Shown here in pieces: positions 23,870 through 31,796 of a DNA stretch of 64,000 bases (positions are counted from its first letter, which is position 1; every line of letters starts with the position of its first letter). A program made the translations under genes and the position numbers. Source of the stretch: Paenibacillus plantarum (GTDB lineage: Bacteria; Bacillota; Bacilli; Paenibacillales; NBRC-103111). Below the pieces are notes generated by a model. That model did no database searches, was not told the origin of the DNA, and saw only the letters and a program-made list of their open reading frames with translations. The DNA is taken from the NCBI RefSeq assembly GCF_013141695.1, contig NZ_WHNY01000059.1:79683-143682 (forward strand). The letters run 5' to 3'.

Positions 23870-25651
23870 TTAGGCTTTCGCAGCAGGCTGCTTAAGCGCT
23901 AAGCGAATCGATAGTTGTTCTAGTTGTTTATCATCAACAGTTCCCGGAGCGTCCATCAACAAGTCTGTTGCGCTAGCTGTTTTCGGGAATGCGATCGTTT
24001 CTCTCAGGTTCGTACGGCCTGTGATTAGCATCACCAAGCGGTCAAATCCGAAGGCAAAGCCGCCGTGTGGAGGCGTACCGTATTCAAATGCTTCCAGCAA
24101 GAAGCCGAATTGTTCGTACGCTTCTTCTTTGGAGAAACCTAGCGCTGTGAACATTTTCTCTTGCACATCACGTTGGTAAATCCGCATGGATCCGCCGCCT
24201 ACTTCGTAACCATTCAAGACAAGATCGTAAGCTTGCGCACGAATTTGTCCTGGATCTGTATCGAAGAAATGAATGTCCTCTTCGTTCGGACGAGTGAACG
24301 GGTGATGTTCAGCCACATAGCGTTTTGCGTCTTCATCATACCCAAGAAGTGGGAAGTCTACGACCCAAGCATATTTGAATACGGAATCATCGATAAGACC
24401 TAGTTGACGACCGATTTTCAGACGAAGGTTACCTAGTACATCAGCAACGACTTTCTTTTTATCCGCAGAGAATAGAAGTAGATCTCCATCTTCTGCGCCC
24501 AAACGCTCGGTCAAAGCTGCGATTTCAGCTTCGTTGAAGAATTTCACGATAGGCCCTTTGAATTCGCCGTCTTTCACTTGAATCCAAGCAAGACCTTTCG
24601 CGCCATAACGTGCTGCGAATGGAAGAAGATCGTCGATCTCTTTACGACTCCAAGTACCACAGCCTTTGGCATTAAGAGCTTTAACCTGACCGCCGCCGTT
24701 CACTACGCTCGCGAATACTTGAACACCGGAAGTGGACACGATATCGGATACATCTTTCAACTCAAGGTCGAAACGAAGGTCCGGCTTATCGGATCCGTAT
24801 TTCGCCATCGCGTCTGCGTGCGTAATCCGTTGGAACGGACGCTCGATTTTAACATTAGCTGTTTCTTGCATCAATTTCACAACAAGCTCTTCGAGGATAT
24901 CAAGAAGCTGATCTTGAGAAAGGAAGGAAGTCTCGATGTCGACTTGTGTGAACTCAGGCTGACGGTCTGCACGAAGATCTTCGTCGCGGAAACAACGAGC
25001 GATTTGGTAGTAACGCTCAAGACCACTAACCATCAACAATTGCTTGAAGATTTGTGGGGATTGTGGAAGTGCAAAGAACTCGCCTGGATGCACGCGGCTC
25101 GGTACCAAGTAATCACGCGCACCTTCTGGTGTACTTTTTGTCAAAATCGGTGTTTCAACATCGATGAAGCCTTGGGCATCCAAGAAATTACGGAACACGT
25201 TGGATGCTTTGGAACGCAGCATCAACGTACGTTGCATTTCCGGACGACGCAAGTCAAGGTAACGATATTTCAAACGAACCGCTTCATCCACTTCTACGCC
25301 ATCTTCGATGAAGAATGGAGGTGTTTTCGCTGCGTTCATGATTTCGATTTCTGTAACTTGGATTTCGATTTCACCTGTCGGAATGTTTTTGTTCACTGTT
25401 TCAGCATCACGTTCTACGACTTTCCCTTTAACTGCAAGCACGTATTCATTACGTGCACGGTCTGCAATTGCCAATGCATCGCCAGAGAAGTTCGGGCTAA
25501 ACACCGTTTGTATTAAGCCACTGCGATCGCGTAGGTCGATGAAAAGAAGTCCGCCAAAGTCGCGTCTTACTTGCACCCATCCATTAAGTATTACTGTTTC
25601 GCCTACATGGGCTTTTGTTAGCTGCCCGCAATGATGTGTTTTGAGCATCAT
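23870..25651 (-). CDS. aspS: Aspartyl-tRNA synthetase
   Basis: A class II synthetase of the bacterial type, 593 residues. An N-terminal OB fold (ILNGWVQVRRDFGGLLFIDL) binds the anticodon. The catalytic core has FLDAQGFIDVETPIL (motif 1), RCFRDEDLRADRQPEFTQVD (motif 2) and GFAFGFDRLVMLI (motif 3, near 537). The bacteria-specific GAD insertion domain lies between motifs 2 and 3. GGAGG is about 11 bases before the first of two adjacent ATG codons. Whether it is discriminating or non-discriminating cannot be told by eye. It follows hisS after 43 bases, in the same operon. Confidence 0.97.
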   Translation of the reverse strand: MMLKTHHCGQLTKAHVGETVILNGWVQVRRDFGGLLFIDLRDRSGLIQTVFSPNFSGDALAIADRARNEYVLAVKGKVVERDAETVNKNIPTGEIEIQVTEIEIMNAAKTPPFFIEDGVEVDEAVRLKYRYLDLRRPEMQRTLMLRSKASNVFRNFLDAQGFIDVETPILTKSTPEGARDYLVPSRVHPGEFFALPQSPQIFKQLLMVSGLERYYQIARCFRDEDLRADRQPEFTQVDIETSFLSQDQLLDILEELVVKLMQETANVKIERPFQRITHADAMAKYGSDKPDLRFDLELKDVSDIVSTSGVQVFASVVNGGGQVKALNAKGCGTWSRKEIDDLLPFAARYGAKGLAWIQVKDGEFKGPIVKFFNEAEIAALTERLGAEDGDLLLFSADKKKVVADVLGNLRLKIGRQLGLIDDSVFKYAWVVDFPLLGYDEDAKRYVAEHHPFTRPNEEDIHFFDTDPGQIRAQAYDLVLNGYEVGGGSMRIYQRDVQEKMFTALGFSKEEAYEQFGFLLEAFEYGTPPHGGFAFGFDRLVMLITGRTNLRETIAFPKTASATDLLMDAPGTVDDKQLEQLSIRLALKQPAAKA

Positions 25652-25694
25652 GATTGTTATTTCCTCCTCGTAGTGTCCATATTGGTGTAGTTAT

Positions 25695-26960
25695 CTATTC
25701 GAATAGTGTCTTTGCAGCGTTTGAAGCAAGATCCACTAAACTTAGCGTGATTTGATTTCCTGTTTCCATCTTCTTCAGCGTAATTTCGCCGCGTGCCAAC
25801 TCATCGTCACCAAGAATCGCCACATAAGTAGCTTGGAAACGATCAGCGGACTTCATTTGAGCCTTCATCTTGCGGCCCTGATAGTCCTTCTCTGCTTTTA
25901 AACCTTGAACTCTAAGCTGGTGCAGAAGTTTTGTAACTTCTTTCTCCGCAGCTTCACCTAGACCAATCAAGTACACATCAAGCGGCTCAGGTTTCGGAAT
26001 TTCAACCCCTTGCGCTTGCAGTACGAGTAGAATACGCTCTAGACCAAGACCTAAGCCTACACCTGGTTGATCTGTACCATGACCACCGATCTGTTCGACT
26101 AGACCGTTGTAGCGTCCGCCACCACCGATCGTGTCGATCGCACCGATACCTGCTGCCTTATATTCAAACGCAGTGTGCGTGTAGTAATCCAGACCACGCA
26201 CAAGCCGAGGGTTAATTCGGAATGGAATCTCCATTGCAGTTAAGTGTTCTTGAACCTGTGCAAAGTGAGTGCTGCACTCTTCATCCAAGAACTCCAGGAT
26301 GTCAGGTGCGCCAACACCATGTTTTTGATCGATTTTGCAATCGAGAATACGCATTGGATTGCGGTCGTAGCGCGACTGACAATCCTTACATAGCTGATCC
26401 TTCACTGGGGCAAAGAAAGCTTGCAACTGCTCACGATAAGCCGTTCTAACCGCAGGTGTACCTACGGAGTTAACCTCCACGGTTACCTCTTTGAGTCCAA
26501 TCTCTTTATAGAACGTGTAGCCAAGTGCGATCACTTCTGCATCAATGCTCGGATCCACGGATCCGAAAGCTTCAATACCGAACTGGTGAAACTGGCGGTA
26601 TCTCCCCGCTTGCGGCTGTTCATAGCGGAACATAGGTCCCACATAAAACAACTTTGTCAGGTCAGGGATACCATACAGTTTGTTTTCCACATACGCTCTA
26701 ACGACCCCCGCCGTTCCTTCAGGACGAAGCGTCATGCTGCGGTCACCTTTATCAAGAAAGGTGTACATCTCTTTTTCCACGATATCTGTTGTTTCTCCAA
26801 CCCCGCGCGAAAAAAGCTCAGTACTCTCGAAAATTGGCGAACGGATTTCTTTGTAATTAAAACGTTGACACAAGTCTCTCGCTTTGGACTCTAGGTACTG
26901 CCATTTCTCCACCTCGCCTGGAAGCAGATCTTGTGTACCTTTCGGCTTCTGAATACTCAT
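25695..26960 (-). CDS. hisS: Histidyl-tRNA synthetase
   Basis: A class II synthetase of 421 residues. It shows KGTQDLLPGE at the start, motif 2 as FRYEQPQAGRYRQFHQFGIE (about 112-131), the histidine-binding LVRGLDYYTHTAFEY (about 258) and GGGGRYNGL. The C-terminal anticodon-binding domain carries VYLIGLGEAAEKEV. It is the first gene of hisS-aspS-tcdA and is preceded by a T-box leader and a good promoter. Confidence 0.97.
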   Translation of the reverse strand: MSIQKPKGTQDLLPGEVEKWQYLESKARDLCQRFNYKEIRSPIFESTELFSRGVGETTDIVEKEMYTFLDKGDRSMTLRPEGTAGVVRAYVENKLYGIPDLTKLFYVGPMFRYEQPQAGRYRQFHQFGIEAFGSVDPSIDAEVIALGYTFYKEIGLKEVTVEVNSVGTPAVRTAYREQLQAFFAPVKDQLCKDCQSRYDRNPMRILDCKIDQKHGVGAPDILEFLDEECSTHFAQVQEHLTAMEIPFRINPRLVRGLDYYTHTAFEYKAAGIGAIDTIGGGGRYNGLVEQIGGHGTDQPGVGLGLGLERILLVLQAQGVEIPKPEPLDVYLIGLGEAAEKEVTKLLHQLRVQGLKAEKDYQGRKMKAQMKSADRFQATYVAILGDDELARGEITLKKMETGNQITLSLVDLASNAAKTLFE

Positions 26961-27008
26961 CGAAGTAACCTCCCTTTTTCTCTACTTACGCTTTCGTGTC
27001 TTTTCTAA

Positions 27009-27326
27009 AAGCAAAAAATCCCCCATCCCCGACTTACGTCAGGGACGAGAGATTTGATTAACAAATTCACCCGTGGTACCACCCACATTCAGCATGCTAT
27101 GTTGCTTGCTTGCGCAATCAAACACATCTTGCTCTTTGCGGTTAACGCCCGCTATTCGCACAACTACTACTTAGCACATGAGCTCATGGCTGTTCCCAGT
27201 TGGTCCTCGGGGAGGTCTGTTCATTCACTCATCATGGGAAGCTTGCAGCCTAGGCTTCCTTCTCTGTACATGTGGGGGCGAATTACTGTGTCCCTTCAAT
27301 GGATCACATTCGTATGGAATTACATT
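27009..27326 (-). ncRNA. T-box riboswitch leader of hisS-aspS
   Basis: On the minus strand the T-box sequence GGGTGGTACCACGGG lies at 27070-27084. It is followed by a terminator hairpin with a TTTTTT run ending near 27013. Stem I features (AGTA element, AGAGAAGGAAG) are upstream. The segment GAACAGACCTCC near 27205-27216 contains GAC, a possible Asp specifier; a His codon is not clearly placed. The specifier call is tentative. Confidence 0.92.
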
Positions 27327-27332
27327 ATGGTT

Positions 27333-27361
27333 ATTGTAAACATTGGTAAGGGCAAAGTCAA
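27333..27361 (-). promoter_or_regulatory. Sigma-A promoter of hisS
   Basis: TTGACT and TACAAT are separated by 17 bases, immediately upstream of the T-box leader. The stop codon of the hxlR-type gene is 37 bases further upstream, and I see no terminator between them. Confidence 0.85.
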
Positions 27362-27398
27362 GAGACAACCACACTTACTCTGCGTCCTCAACCTATAT

Positions 27399-27707
27399 TT
27401 AGTTAAAAGTGTCCGCCCATTTCTGTACTTCATCCATTACAGGCTGAAGTCCTTTCCCTTTAGGCGTTAATTCATACTCAATCCGTACCGGCGTCTCTGG
27501 ATAAACATGTCGAATAATAATCTCGGCAGCTTCGAGCTCCTTGAATCTTTCTGAGAGCATGCGATCACTCATACTTGGGATTAATACGGAGATATCTTTA
27601 AACCGCTTAGGCCCAGATAGCAATACATTCACGATAAGTCCTGTCCAACGTTTTCCCAGAAGTTCGAATGCATGCTCGAATTTGGGACATAGTTGATCAT
27701 TTTCCAT
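27399..27707 (-). CDS. HxlR family redox-sensing regulator (YodB/CatR-like)
   Basis: A 102-residue winged-helix repressor. It closely matches the B. subtilis YodB pattern: an N-terminal CPKFEHAFELLGKRWTGLI with a single conserved Cys at residue 7, then LSGPKRFKDI, SDRMLSERFKELE and the wing YPETPVRIEYELTPKG. YodB and CatR sense quinones and diamide through this cysteine. The open frame reaches 27788, but AGGAG lies about ten bases before the ATG at 27707. It is divergent from a DoxX gene. In B. subtilis the DoxX-like catD is under the control of this regulator family, which supports a quinone or electrophile response here. Confidence 0.9.
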   Translation of the reverse strand: MENDQLCPKFEHAFELLGKRWTGLIVNVLLSGPKRFKDISVLIPSMSDRMLSERFKELEAAEIIIRHVYPETPVRIEYELTPKGKGLQPVMDEVQKWADTFN

Positions 27708-27781
27708 CTTAATCATCTCCTTCGAGTTCTTGCCGATTACGGCACCAAACACTTCTGTAATAACTATTTTAACATAGTCGC

Positions 27782-27834
27782 TTGACAAAAGTAAGTGCTT
27801 CGTAATAATATACTAACATAAAGTAAGTTGTTAA
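27782..27834 (+). promoter_or_regulatory. doxX promoter with repeated AAAGTAAGT elements
   Basis: TTGACA (27782-27787) and TAATAT (27806-27811) are 18 bases apart. AAAGTAAGT occurs over the spacer (from 27788) and again near 27820, just past the start of transcription. TACTAAC and the second AAGTAAGT form an imperfect dyad. These are probable operators for the divergent HxlR-type regulator. A weak minus-strand promoter (TAAAAT) overlaps the same segment. Confidence 0.6.
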
Positions 27835-27864
27835 ACAAAATATATTTATAGAGGAGATGTTAGT

Positions 27865-28257
27865 ATGGCATTAGGACTATTGATTATTCGTTTGGTGATT
27901 GGGTTAACGATGGCGGCACATGGTACACAGAAATTATTTGGTTGGTTTGGTGGTTACGGACCCAAAGGTACAGGCGGATTCTTCGAATCCATCGGGATCA
28001 AACCAGGTGTCATGATGGCGGTTGTTGCTGGTTTGATCGAATTAGGTGGCGGTCTGCTCTTCGCCGCTGGTTTATGGACAGAAGTTGGCGCGGCTCTTAT
28101 TATTATTACAATGATCATGGCTATTATTAAAGTTCATGGCAAAAACGGCTACTGGGTGACTTCCAATGGATTTGAATATAATTTAGCCTTACTAGTCATT
28201 GCGCTTGGCGTTGCTTTAATTGGCGCTGGTGACTACTCCATTGATGCACTTATGTAA
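27865..28257 (+). CDS. DoxX family membrane protein (CatD-like)
   Basis: A 130-residue protein with four hydrophobic segments. The family hallmark is RLVIGLTMAAHGTQKLFGWFGG at the N-terminus, followed by GLIELGGGLLFAAGL. DoxX proteins include the small subunit of thiosulfate:quinone oxidoreductase and the catechol-stress protein CatD. No catE-like dioxygenase is next to it. GGAG is eight bases before the ATG. Divergent transcription from a YodB/CatR-like regulator points to induction by quinones or thiol-reactive electrophiles. Confidence 0.9.
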   Translation: MALGLLIIRLVIGLTMAAHGTQKLFGWFGGYGPKGTGGFFESIGIKPGVMMAVVAGLIELGGGLLFAAGLWTEVGAALIIITMIMAIIKVHGKNGYWVTSNGFEYNLALLVIALGVALIGAGDYSIDALM

Positions 28258-28268
28258 TAAATGATTTT

Positions 28269-28302
28269 CAAACCGTCCAGCTCAGGCTGTGGCGGTTTTT
28301 CT
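28269..28302 (+). terminator. Terminator after doxX
   Basis: AACCG-CCAGC pairs with GCTG-GG-CGGTT around TCAG (with a T opposite T mismatch), followed by TTTCTTT. It lies 12 bases after the stop. Confidence 0.8.
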
Positions 28303-28406
28303 TTGTATGCAAAGAAAATAGCCTGCAGCACGGGGCAACAGGCTTTCAAATGTTTATATTTTAAAGGGGGTCGACTATTAGTATATCCCGCCTAGATTAA
28401 AGGAAC

Positions 28407-28553
28407 ATGAAGCTCGTATTACAATTTGATTACACCAAAATATCGTTTACTTTCAAGCATTTTCATTTCGTTTCATTCGTATATTCAGGCTATTTTCACA
28501 TATACATGTACAACAAGGCAGATGGCCTTGAATATAACATCTGGAGGCTGTAA
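28407..28553 (+). CDS. Possible 48-residue leader ORF, doubtful
   Basis: This open frame starts at an ATG with AAAGGAAC directly upstream and ends two bases before the ATG of the acidic-protein gene, so it could be a coupled leader peptide. The product is rich in Phe, His and Tyr (KISFTFKHFHFVSF) with no recognised domain. The rest of the 300-base gap holds an AGCCTG...CAGGCT hairpin at 28319-28345. It also contains a weak sigma-E-like pair, GTATATT and CATATACA, 13 bases apart at 28479-28506. Real coding status is uncertain. Confidence 0.3.
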   Translation: MKLVLQFDYTKISFTFKHFHFVSFVYSGYFHIYMYNKADGLEYNIWRL

Positions 28554-28555
28554 CA

Positions 28556-28873
28556 ATGACACTACAAAACGAGTTTCAAGAGGAACGTCAAGATCTCGTG
28601 GTGCTTTTCTCTGAGGAATCCGAAACCGAAGCCGAAGTAGACGATCAAACTGCTGACGAAGAAGCAGCCGAAGAAGAGGCCATTGAAGAGTCAGATACGG
28701 ATGCAGAAGAAGCGGAAGAAGAAGCGGCTGATGAGGAAGAAGCAGAAGCTGAGGAATCAGAGGAAGCTGAAAGTGAAGAATCCGCAGATGAGGAGGCAGA
28801 AGCTGCCGACGAAGAAGAAGCAGAGGAATCCGCTGAAGCAGAAGCGGACGAAGAAGCTGCCGACGAAGACTAA
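28556..28873 (+). CDS. Extremely acidic Glu/Ala/Asp-rich low-complexity protein
   Basis: A 105-residue protein. After a normal-looking first 20 residues (MTLQNEFQEERQDLVVLFSE) it consists almost only of Glu, Ala, Asp and Ser in short reiterated units such as EEAEEEAADEEEAEAEESEE. The predicted charge is strongly negative, near -50. GGAGG lies eight bases before the ATG and a terminator follows, so it looks like a real gene. The opposite strand is also open (28485-28910) but gives an implausible Leu/Arg/Gln repeat. Such proteins may be disordered ion or protein binders; function unknown. Confidence 0.7.
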   Translation: MTLQNEFQEERQDLVVLFSEESETEAEVDDQTADEEAAEEEAIEESDTDAEEAEEEAADEEEAEAEESEEAESEESADEEAEAADEEEAEESAEAEADEEAADED

Positions 28874-28919
28874 GAAATGTAACCGCCATCATCTTTACAC
28901 TCATCGCCAACTACAAACT

Positions 28920-28966
28920 AAGAGCCTTACAGCCACATCTACTGCGGCAATAAGGCTCTTTATTGA
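28920..28966. terminator. Terminator between the acidic-protein gene and the convergent oxidoreductase gene
   Basis: AAGAGCCTTA pairs perfectly with TAAGGCTCTT around a 21-base loop. TTATTG follows on the plus side and AGTTTG on the minus side, so it may act in both directions. Confidence 0.75.
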
Positions 28967-28972
28967 TGTAAT

Positions 28973-30925
28973 CTAAGGCTTGCCTGTCAAACCAATCTTA
29001 ACGTCGCGAATCATCATGTACGTGTCTGCATTGGTCAGTTTTTGCTTATCTGCAATGCCATTGATCGTAGCTGCTGTTAGCAGTTTCCCCTCAACGAGCT
29101 TCGCTTGCGCTTCAGCAGCCGTGCCCTTAATGCCAAGTGCTTGCGTGAAGGTATAGCTAGCTTGCTCAAGAGTCAACGGAATTTTGTCCGCACTGTCCAT
29201 CTTAGTGATGGCTTGGTTAACATCCCCTGCAAATGCATCCGGCTTCATCTTCCTTGCGCTGCCAACCACATTGACCATTCGCTTCGGATTGGCCGCGTCG
29301 TCTAGACGGAAGTTATTATCATAAGCACCAGATGCCAATCCAAGCATCATCGCCGTTTTCAAACCTTCGAATGACTTATGTTCCATAAATGGCTGCGGCT
29401 TAATGGTCATCGGCTGAACTTCCATGCCTTGCTTGTTCAACTGAGCCTGCAGCTTCGCAATCATGTCCTTGGATGCAGAAATCTGACGGAACGTCATATT
29501 CTCTGCTTTCGCCAAACTCACCGCAGCTCCAGCTGCCTCACCCTCTGCCATGCCCGTCGGCATAACGCGAGCACTTCCATGTGGCAGTGTATCATAACTT
29601 GCCGCTCTGCCTACTACGAGTAGGCCATCAATTTTCTGTGGAACGATGCTGCGGAATGGTATCGCGTATTGTTTCGGCTTACACACGACATTACCTGAGT
29701 CTGTAGGCGCTATACGCTGGATATCAACGGGATAAGACCCGAATCCGATGCGATCCCACTGATCTGCATTTGTACAAACATCGACGATACTGAGTCGGTA
29801 TTCGCCCTGCATATGTCGGGTCTCCCTCACATAAAGCTCTGGTGCTGAACCATCGAGCTCAACGGATGAGAATTCCGGGAACGTTTTCTGCATATAAGCA
29901 ACAATATTCGGCAGTTCCTTTTTCCCAATATCGAATGCCACTTGAACCGACTTCGGATCAAAGGTATCAACGCCAAAAATTTGCAAGGCATTAATAAGCA
30001 CCGTATTGTTGTTTTGCCTCCCCATATTGAGGCCTCTCATTTTGGCTCTATCCTTGTTAAGTGCAGGATAATTGCTCATTTCGCTGTATCCAAATACACT
30101 CACATCAGTAACACCCGTACCCGAATTGTCATCCCCATTCAATCGGTTAGCCATCAATTTCCATACTTCAGGTGTGACGTTCTTCAATCGAAACGCCAGT
30201 GTGACGGCCATTTTCGATTTTGGATCTCCGATATCCTCATGTCCCATGGTAAAAGGAACCCCTGCTGCTGCTGCGAAGTCACCATCTTGTGTCGCATCAA
30301 TGACCGACGCGGCTTTAACATCTTGCGTACTGCCATTCTCAAGTGTGATCGTCGCGCCCTGCACCGCATTTTTATTTTGCGAAAGCAGCGGATCAATTTT
30401 CTTCGTTTTCATCAAGACATCGATATTCTTTTCATTCTTTACGGCATCGTAGAAGGCATTCGCCGCTGTATTCACATCGAAGGAATCGCCTTCCGTTTTG
30501 GCATACCATTCCGAGAAATACCCTTTATTCCATACATCATCCTTGCCGAGCAACGTTTTGCTCGTGGAATAATTCATGTCCAAGGAGTTAATCCAGCCTA
30601 GCGTCATTAATCCGCCAAAAATCTCACGATCCCGGCCATCAACAAGCAGCGTGCTTAATCCATTCCGAGCTGACGAAACCGCTGCGGCAATGCCCTCCGG
30701 GTCCGTACCAATTACAATGACATCATAGGCTTCTTTGGCCTTTTTTACCGATTTCACTTCTTCAAGGGCTTGTTGCTGATCACTATGTCCTTTGGCGCCG
30801 TTCTTATGGTGATTATATTGATAGTACATGGCGGCCGTTGCAGCAACCAGCGTAAGTACAATCAATACTACCATTAACCATAGCCAACCTCTGGATGTGG
30901 ATTTGTTCCGATTTGAATTTGCCAT
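28973..30925 (-). CDS. Membrane-anchored FAD-dependent oxidoreductase
   Basis: About 650 residues. A basic N-terminus (NRNKSTSR) is followed by one membrane segment (about 13-36), suggesting the catalytic part faces outward. The dinucleotide-binding strand is YDVIVIGTDPEGIAAAVSSA, where the second Gly of GxGxxG is Asp. Further flavoprotein signs are GGLMTLGWIN, SVIDATQDGDFAAAAGVPF and the C-terminal GLLVVGRAASYD...RVMPTGMAEGEAAG. The pattern fits the FAD_oxidored family (PF12831). The substrate is unknown. The last 100 residues look helical and may be an SLH-like or adaptor domain. The start is uncertain; ATG 30925 has AAGGTGGG 12-13 bases upstream. Confidence 0.82.
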   Translation of the reverse strand: MANSNRNKSTSRGWLWLMVVLIVLTLVAATAAMYYQYNHHKNGAKGHSDQQQALEEVKSVKKAKEAYDVIVIGTDPEGIAAAVSSARNGLSTLLVDGRDREIFGGLMTLGWINSLDMNYSTSKTLLGKDDVWNKGYFSEWYAKTEGDSFDVNTAANAFYDAVKNEKNIDVLMKTKKIDPLLSQNKNAVQGATITLENGSTQDVKAASVIDATQDGDFAAAAGVPFTMGHEDIGDPKSKMAVTLAFRLKNVTPEVWKLMANRLNGDDNSGTGVTDVSVFGYSEMSNYPALNKDRAKMRGLNMGRQNNNTVLINALQIFGVDTFDPKSVQVAFDIGKKELPNIVAYMQKTFPEFSSVELDGSAPELYVRETRHMQGEYRLSIVDVCTNADQWDRIGFGSYPVDIQRIAPTDSGNVVCKPKQYAIPFRSIVPQKIDGLLVVGRAASYDTLPHGSARVMPTGMAEGEAAGAAVSLAKAENMTFRQISASKDMIAKLQAQLNKQGMEVQPMTIKPQPFMEHKSFEGLKTAMMLGLASGAYDNNFRLDDAANPKRMVNVVGSARKMKPDAFAGDVNQAITKMDSADKIPLTLEQASYTFTQALGIKGTAAEAQAKLVEGKLLTAATINGIADKQKLTNADTYMMIRDVKIGLTGKP

Positions 30926-31027
30926 TACGACTTTTAGCACCCACCTTATCTCCTGCATGTCTTACAATAATTCCATAGGCTAGTTTACCACAATTTGATG
31001 GAGGAGAGAAATTCTACCTTCGGCACA

Positions 31028-31072
31028 AATAAAACCACGCAGAGCTGATATACAGCACACACGTGGTTTTAT
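31028..31072 (-). terminator. Terminator after the small gene at 31076
   Basis: ATAAAACCACG pairs with CGTGGTTTTAT on the minus strand, with an inner GCTGTATATCAGC hairpin. The T run is part of the closing arm and ends in TTTTATT. Confidence 0.75.
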
Positions 31073-31075
31073 GAA

Positions 31076-31249
31076 TTACCGGAACGATTTCTTTGGGATA
31101 CTCTTCATTTTTTCCTGATCCGAAGTGAATTCTGCGCTGATTTCAACATCCGCAAAAGCATTCCCTTGACTCATCCGCTCAGCCATAGAGGAATGGAACA
31201 GTTGCTGTATCGGGGCAGTCATCATCTTTTCTTTTATGGATTGACGCAT
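31076..31249 (-). CDS. Small hypothetical protein
   Basis: A 57-residue soluble protein beginning MRQSIKEKMMTAPIQQLFHS and ending with basic PKKSFR. AGGAG lies seven bases before the ATG at 31249; the open frame extends ten codons further up without a ribosome site. It has its own terminator, which supports it being real. I do not recognise a family. It lies between the oxidoreductase and dtd. Confidence 0.6.
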   Translation of the reverse strand: MRQSIKEKMMTAPIQQLFHSSMAERMSQGNAFADVEISAEFTSDQEKMKSIPKKSFR

Positions 31250-31333
31250 CTGTAGGCTCCTAACCGCTAGTTTATACATGTCTAGTATAACCAGTGACCA
31301 GGCTGCCTATCCTGAATCCTTCACCAAAGTAGC

Positions 31334-31774
31334 TTATTTACTATCGATCATCAAGGTAACAGGTCCCCAATTCGTCAGGGAAACATCCATCATTTCACCA
31401 AATGCACCCGTTTCAACTTGTAACCCCTGCTCTCTGAGCATTCTGTTGAATTCCTGATACAACGGTTCTGCTTGTTCTGGCCTCGCTGCTGACATGAAAT
31501 TCGGCCGCTTGCCTTTGCGACAATCCCCATATAGCGTAAATTGTGACACAGACAAAATGGCTCCCCCTGTCTCAAGGACAGACAAATTCATTTTACCTGT
31601 TTCATCTTCAAAAATTCGAAGCCCGGCCACTTTATCCGCAAGATACTTCGCATCCTGTTCGGTATCTTCATAGGTGATGCCAACCAACAGCATAAGCCCC
31701 TGCTCAATGCGACCGATCGTTTGATTATTGACGGTTACTTCCGCGCTCTTACAACGTTGAACAACAACTCTCAT
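31334..31774 (-). CDS. dtd: D-aminoacyl-tRNA deacylase
   Basis: This frees tRNA from mischarged D-amino acids and glycine. The 146-residue length is typical. It opens with MRVVVQRCKSAEVTV, and the active-site motif SQFTLYGDCRKGKRPNF lies at residues 78-94. The cross-subunit motif appears as NWGPVT near the C-terminus. It starts 22 bases after rel and is probably cotranscribed with it, as in many Bacillota. Confidence 0.96.
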   Translation of the reverse strand: MRVVVQRCKSAEVTVNNQTIGRIEQGLMLLVGITYEDTEQDAKYLADKVAGLRIFEDETGKMNLSVLETGGAILSVSQFTLYGDCRKGKRPNFMSAARPEQAEPLYQEFNRMLREQGLQVETGAFGEMMDVSLTNWGPVTLMIDSK

Positions 31775-31796
31775 CGTTCCTAAATCCCCTTACTAG

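Noticed and set aside
24578..25516. A 312-codon plus-strand frame inside aspS
   Set aside because: Antisense shadow of a conserved synthetase gene; the product is rich in Cys, Phe and His with no recognisable domain.
28319..28345. Hairpin considered as a riboswitch (c-di-GMP or similar)
   Set aside because: Apart from a GGGGCAA-like loop, no conserved core of a known class could be matched, and no expression platform is visible.
28485..28910. A 141-codon minus-strand frame opposite the acidic-protein gene
   Set aside because: It is the complement of a GAA/GAG repeat and would give a Leu/Arg/Gln repeat protein; the plus-strand frame has the ribosome site and terminator.
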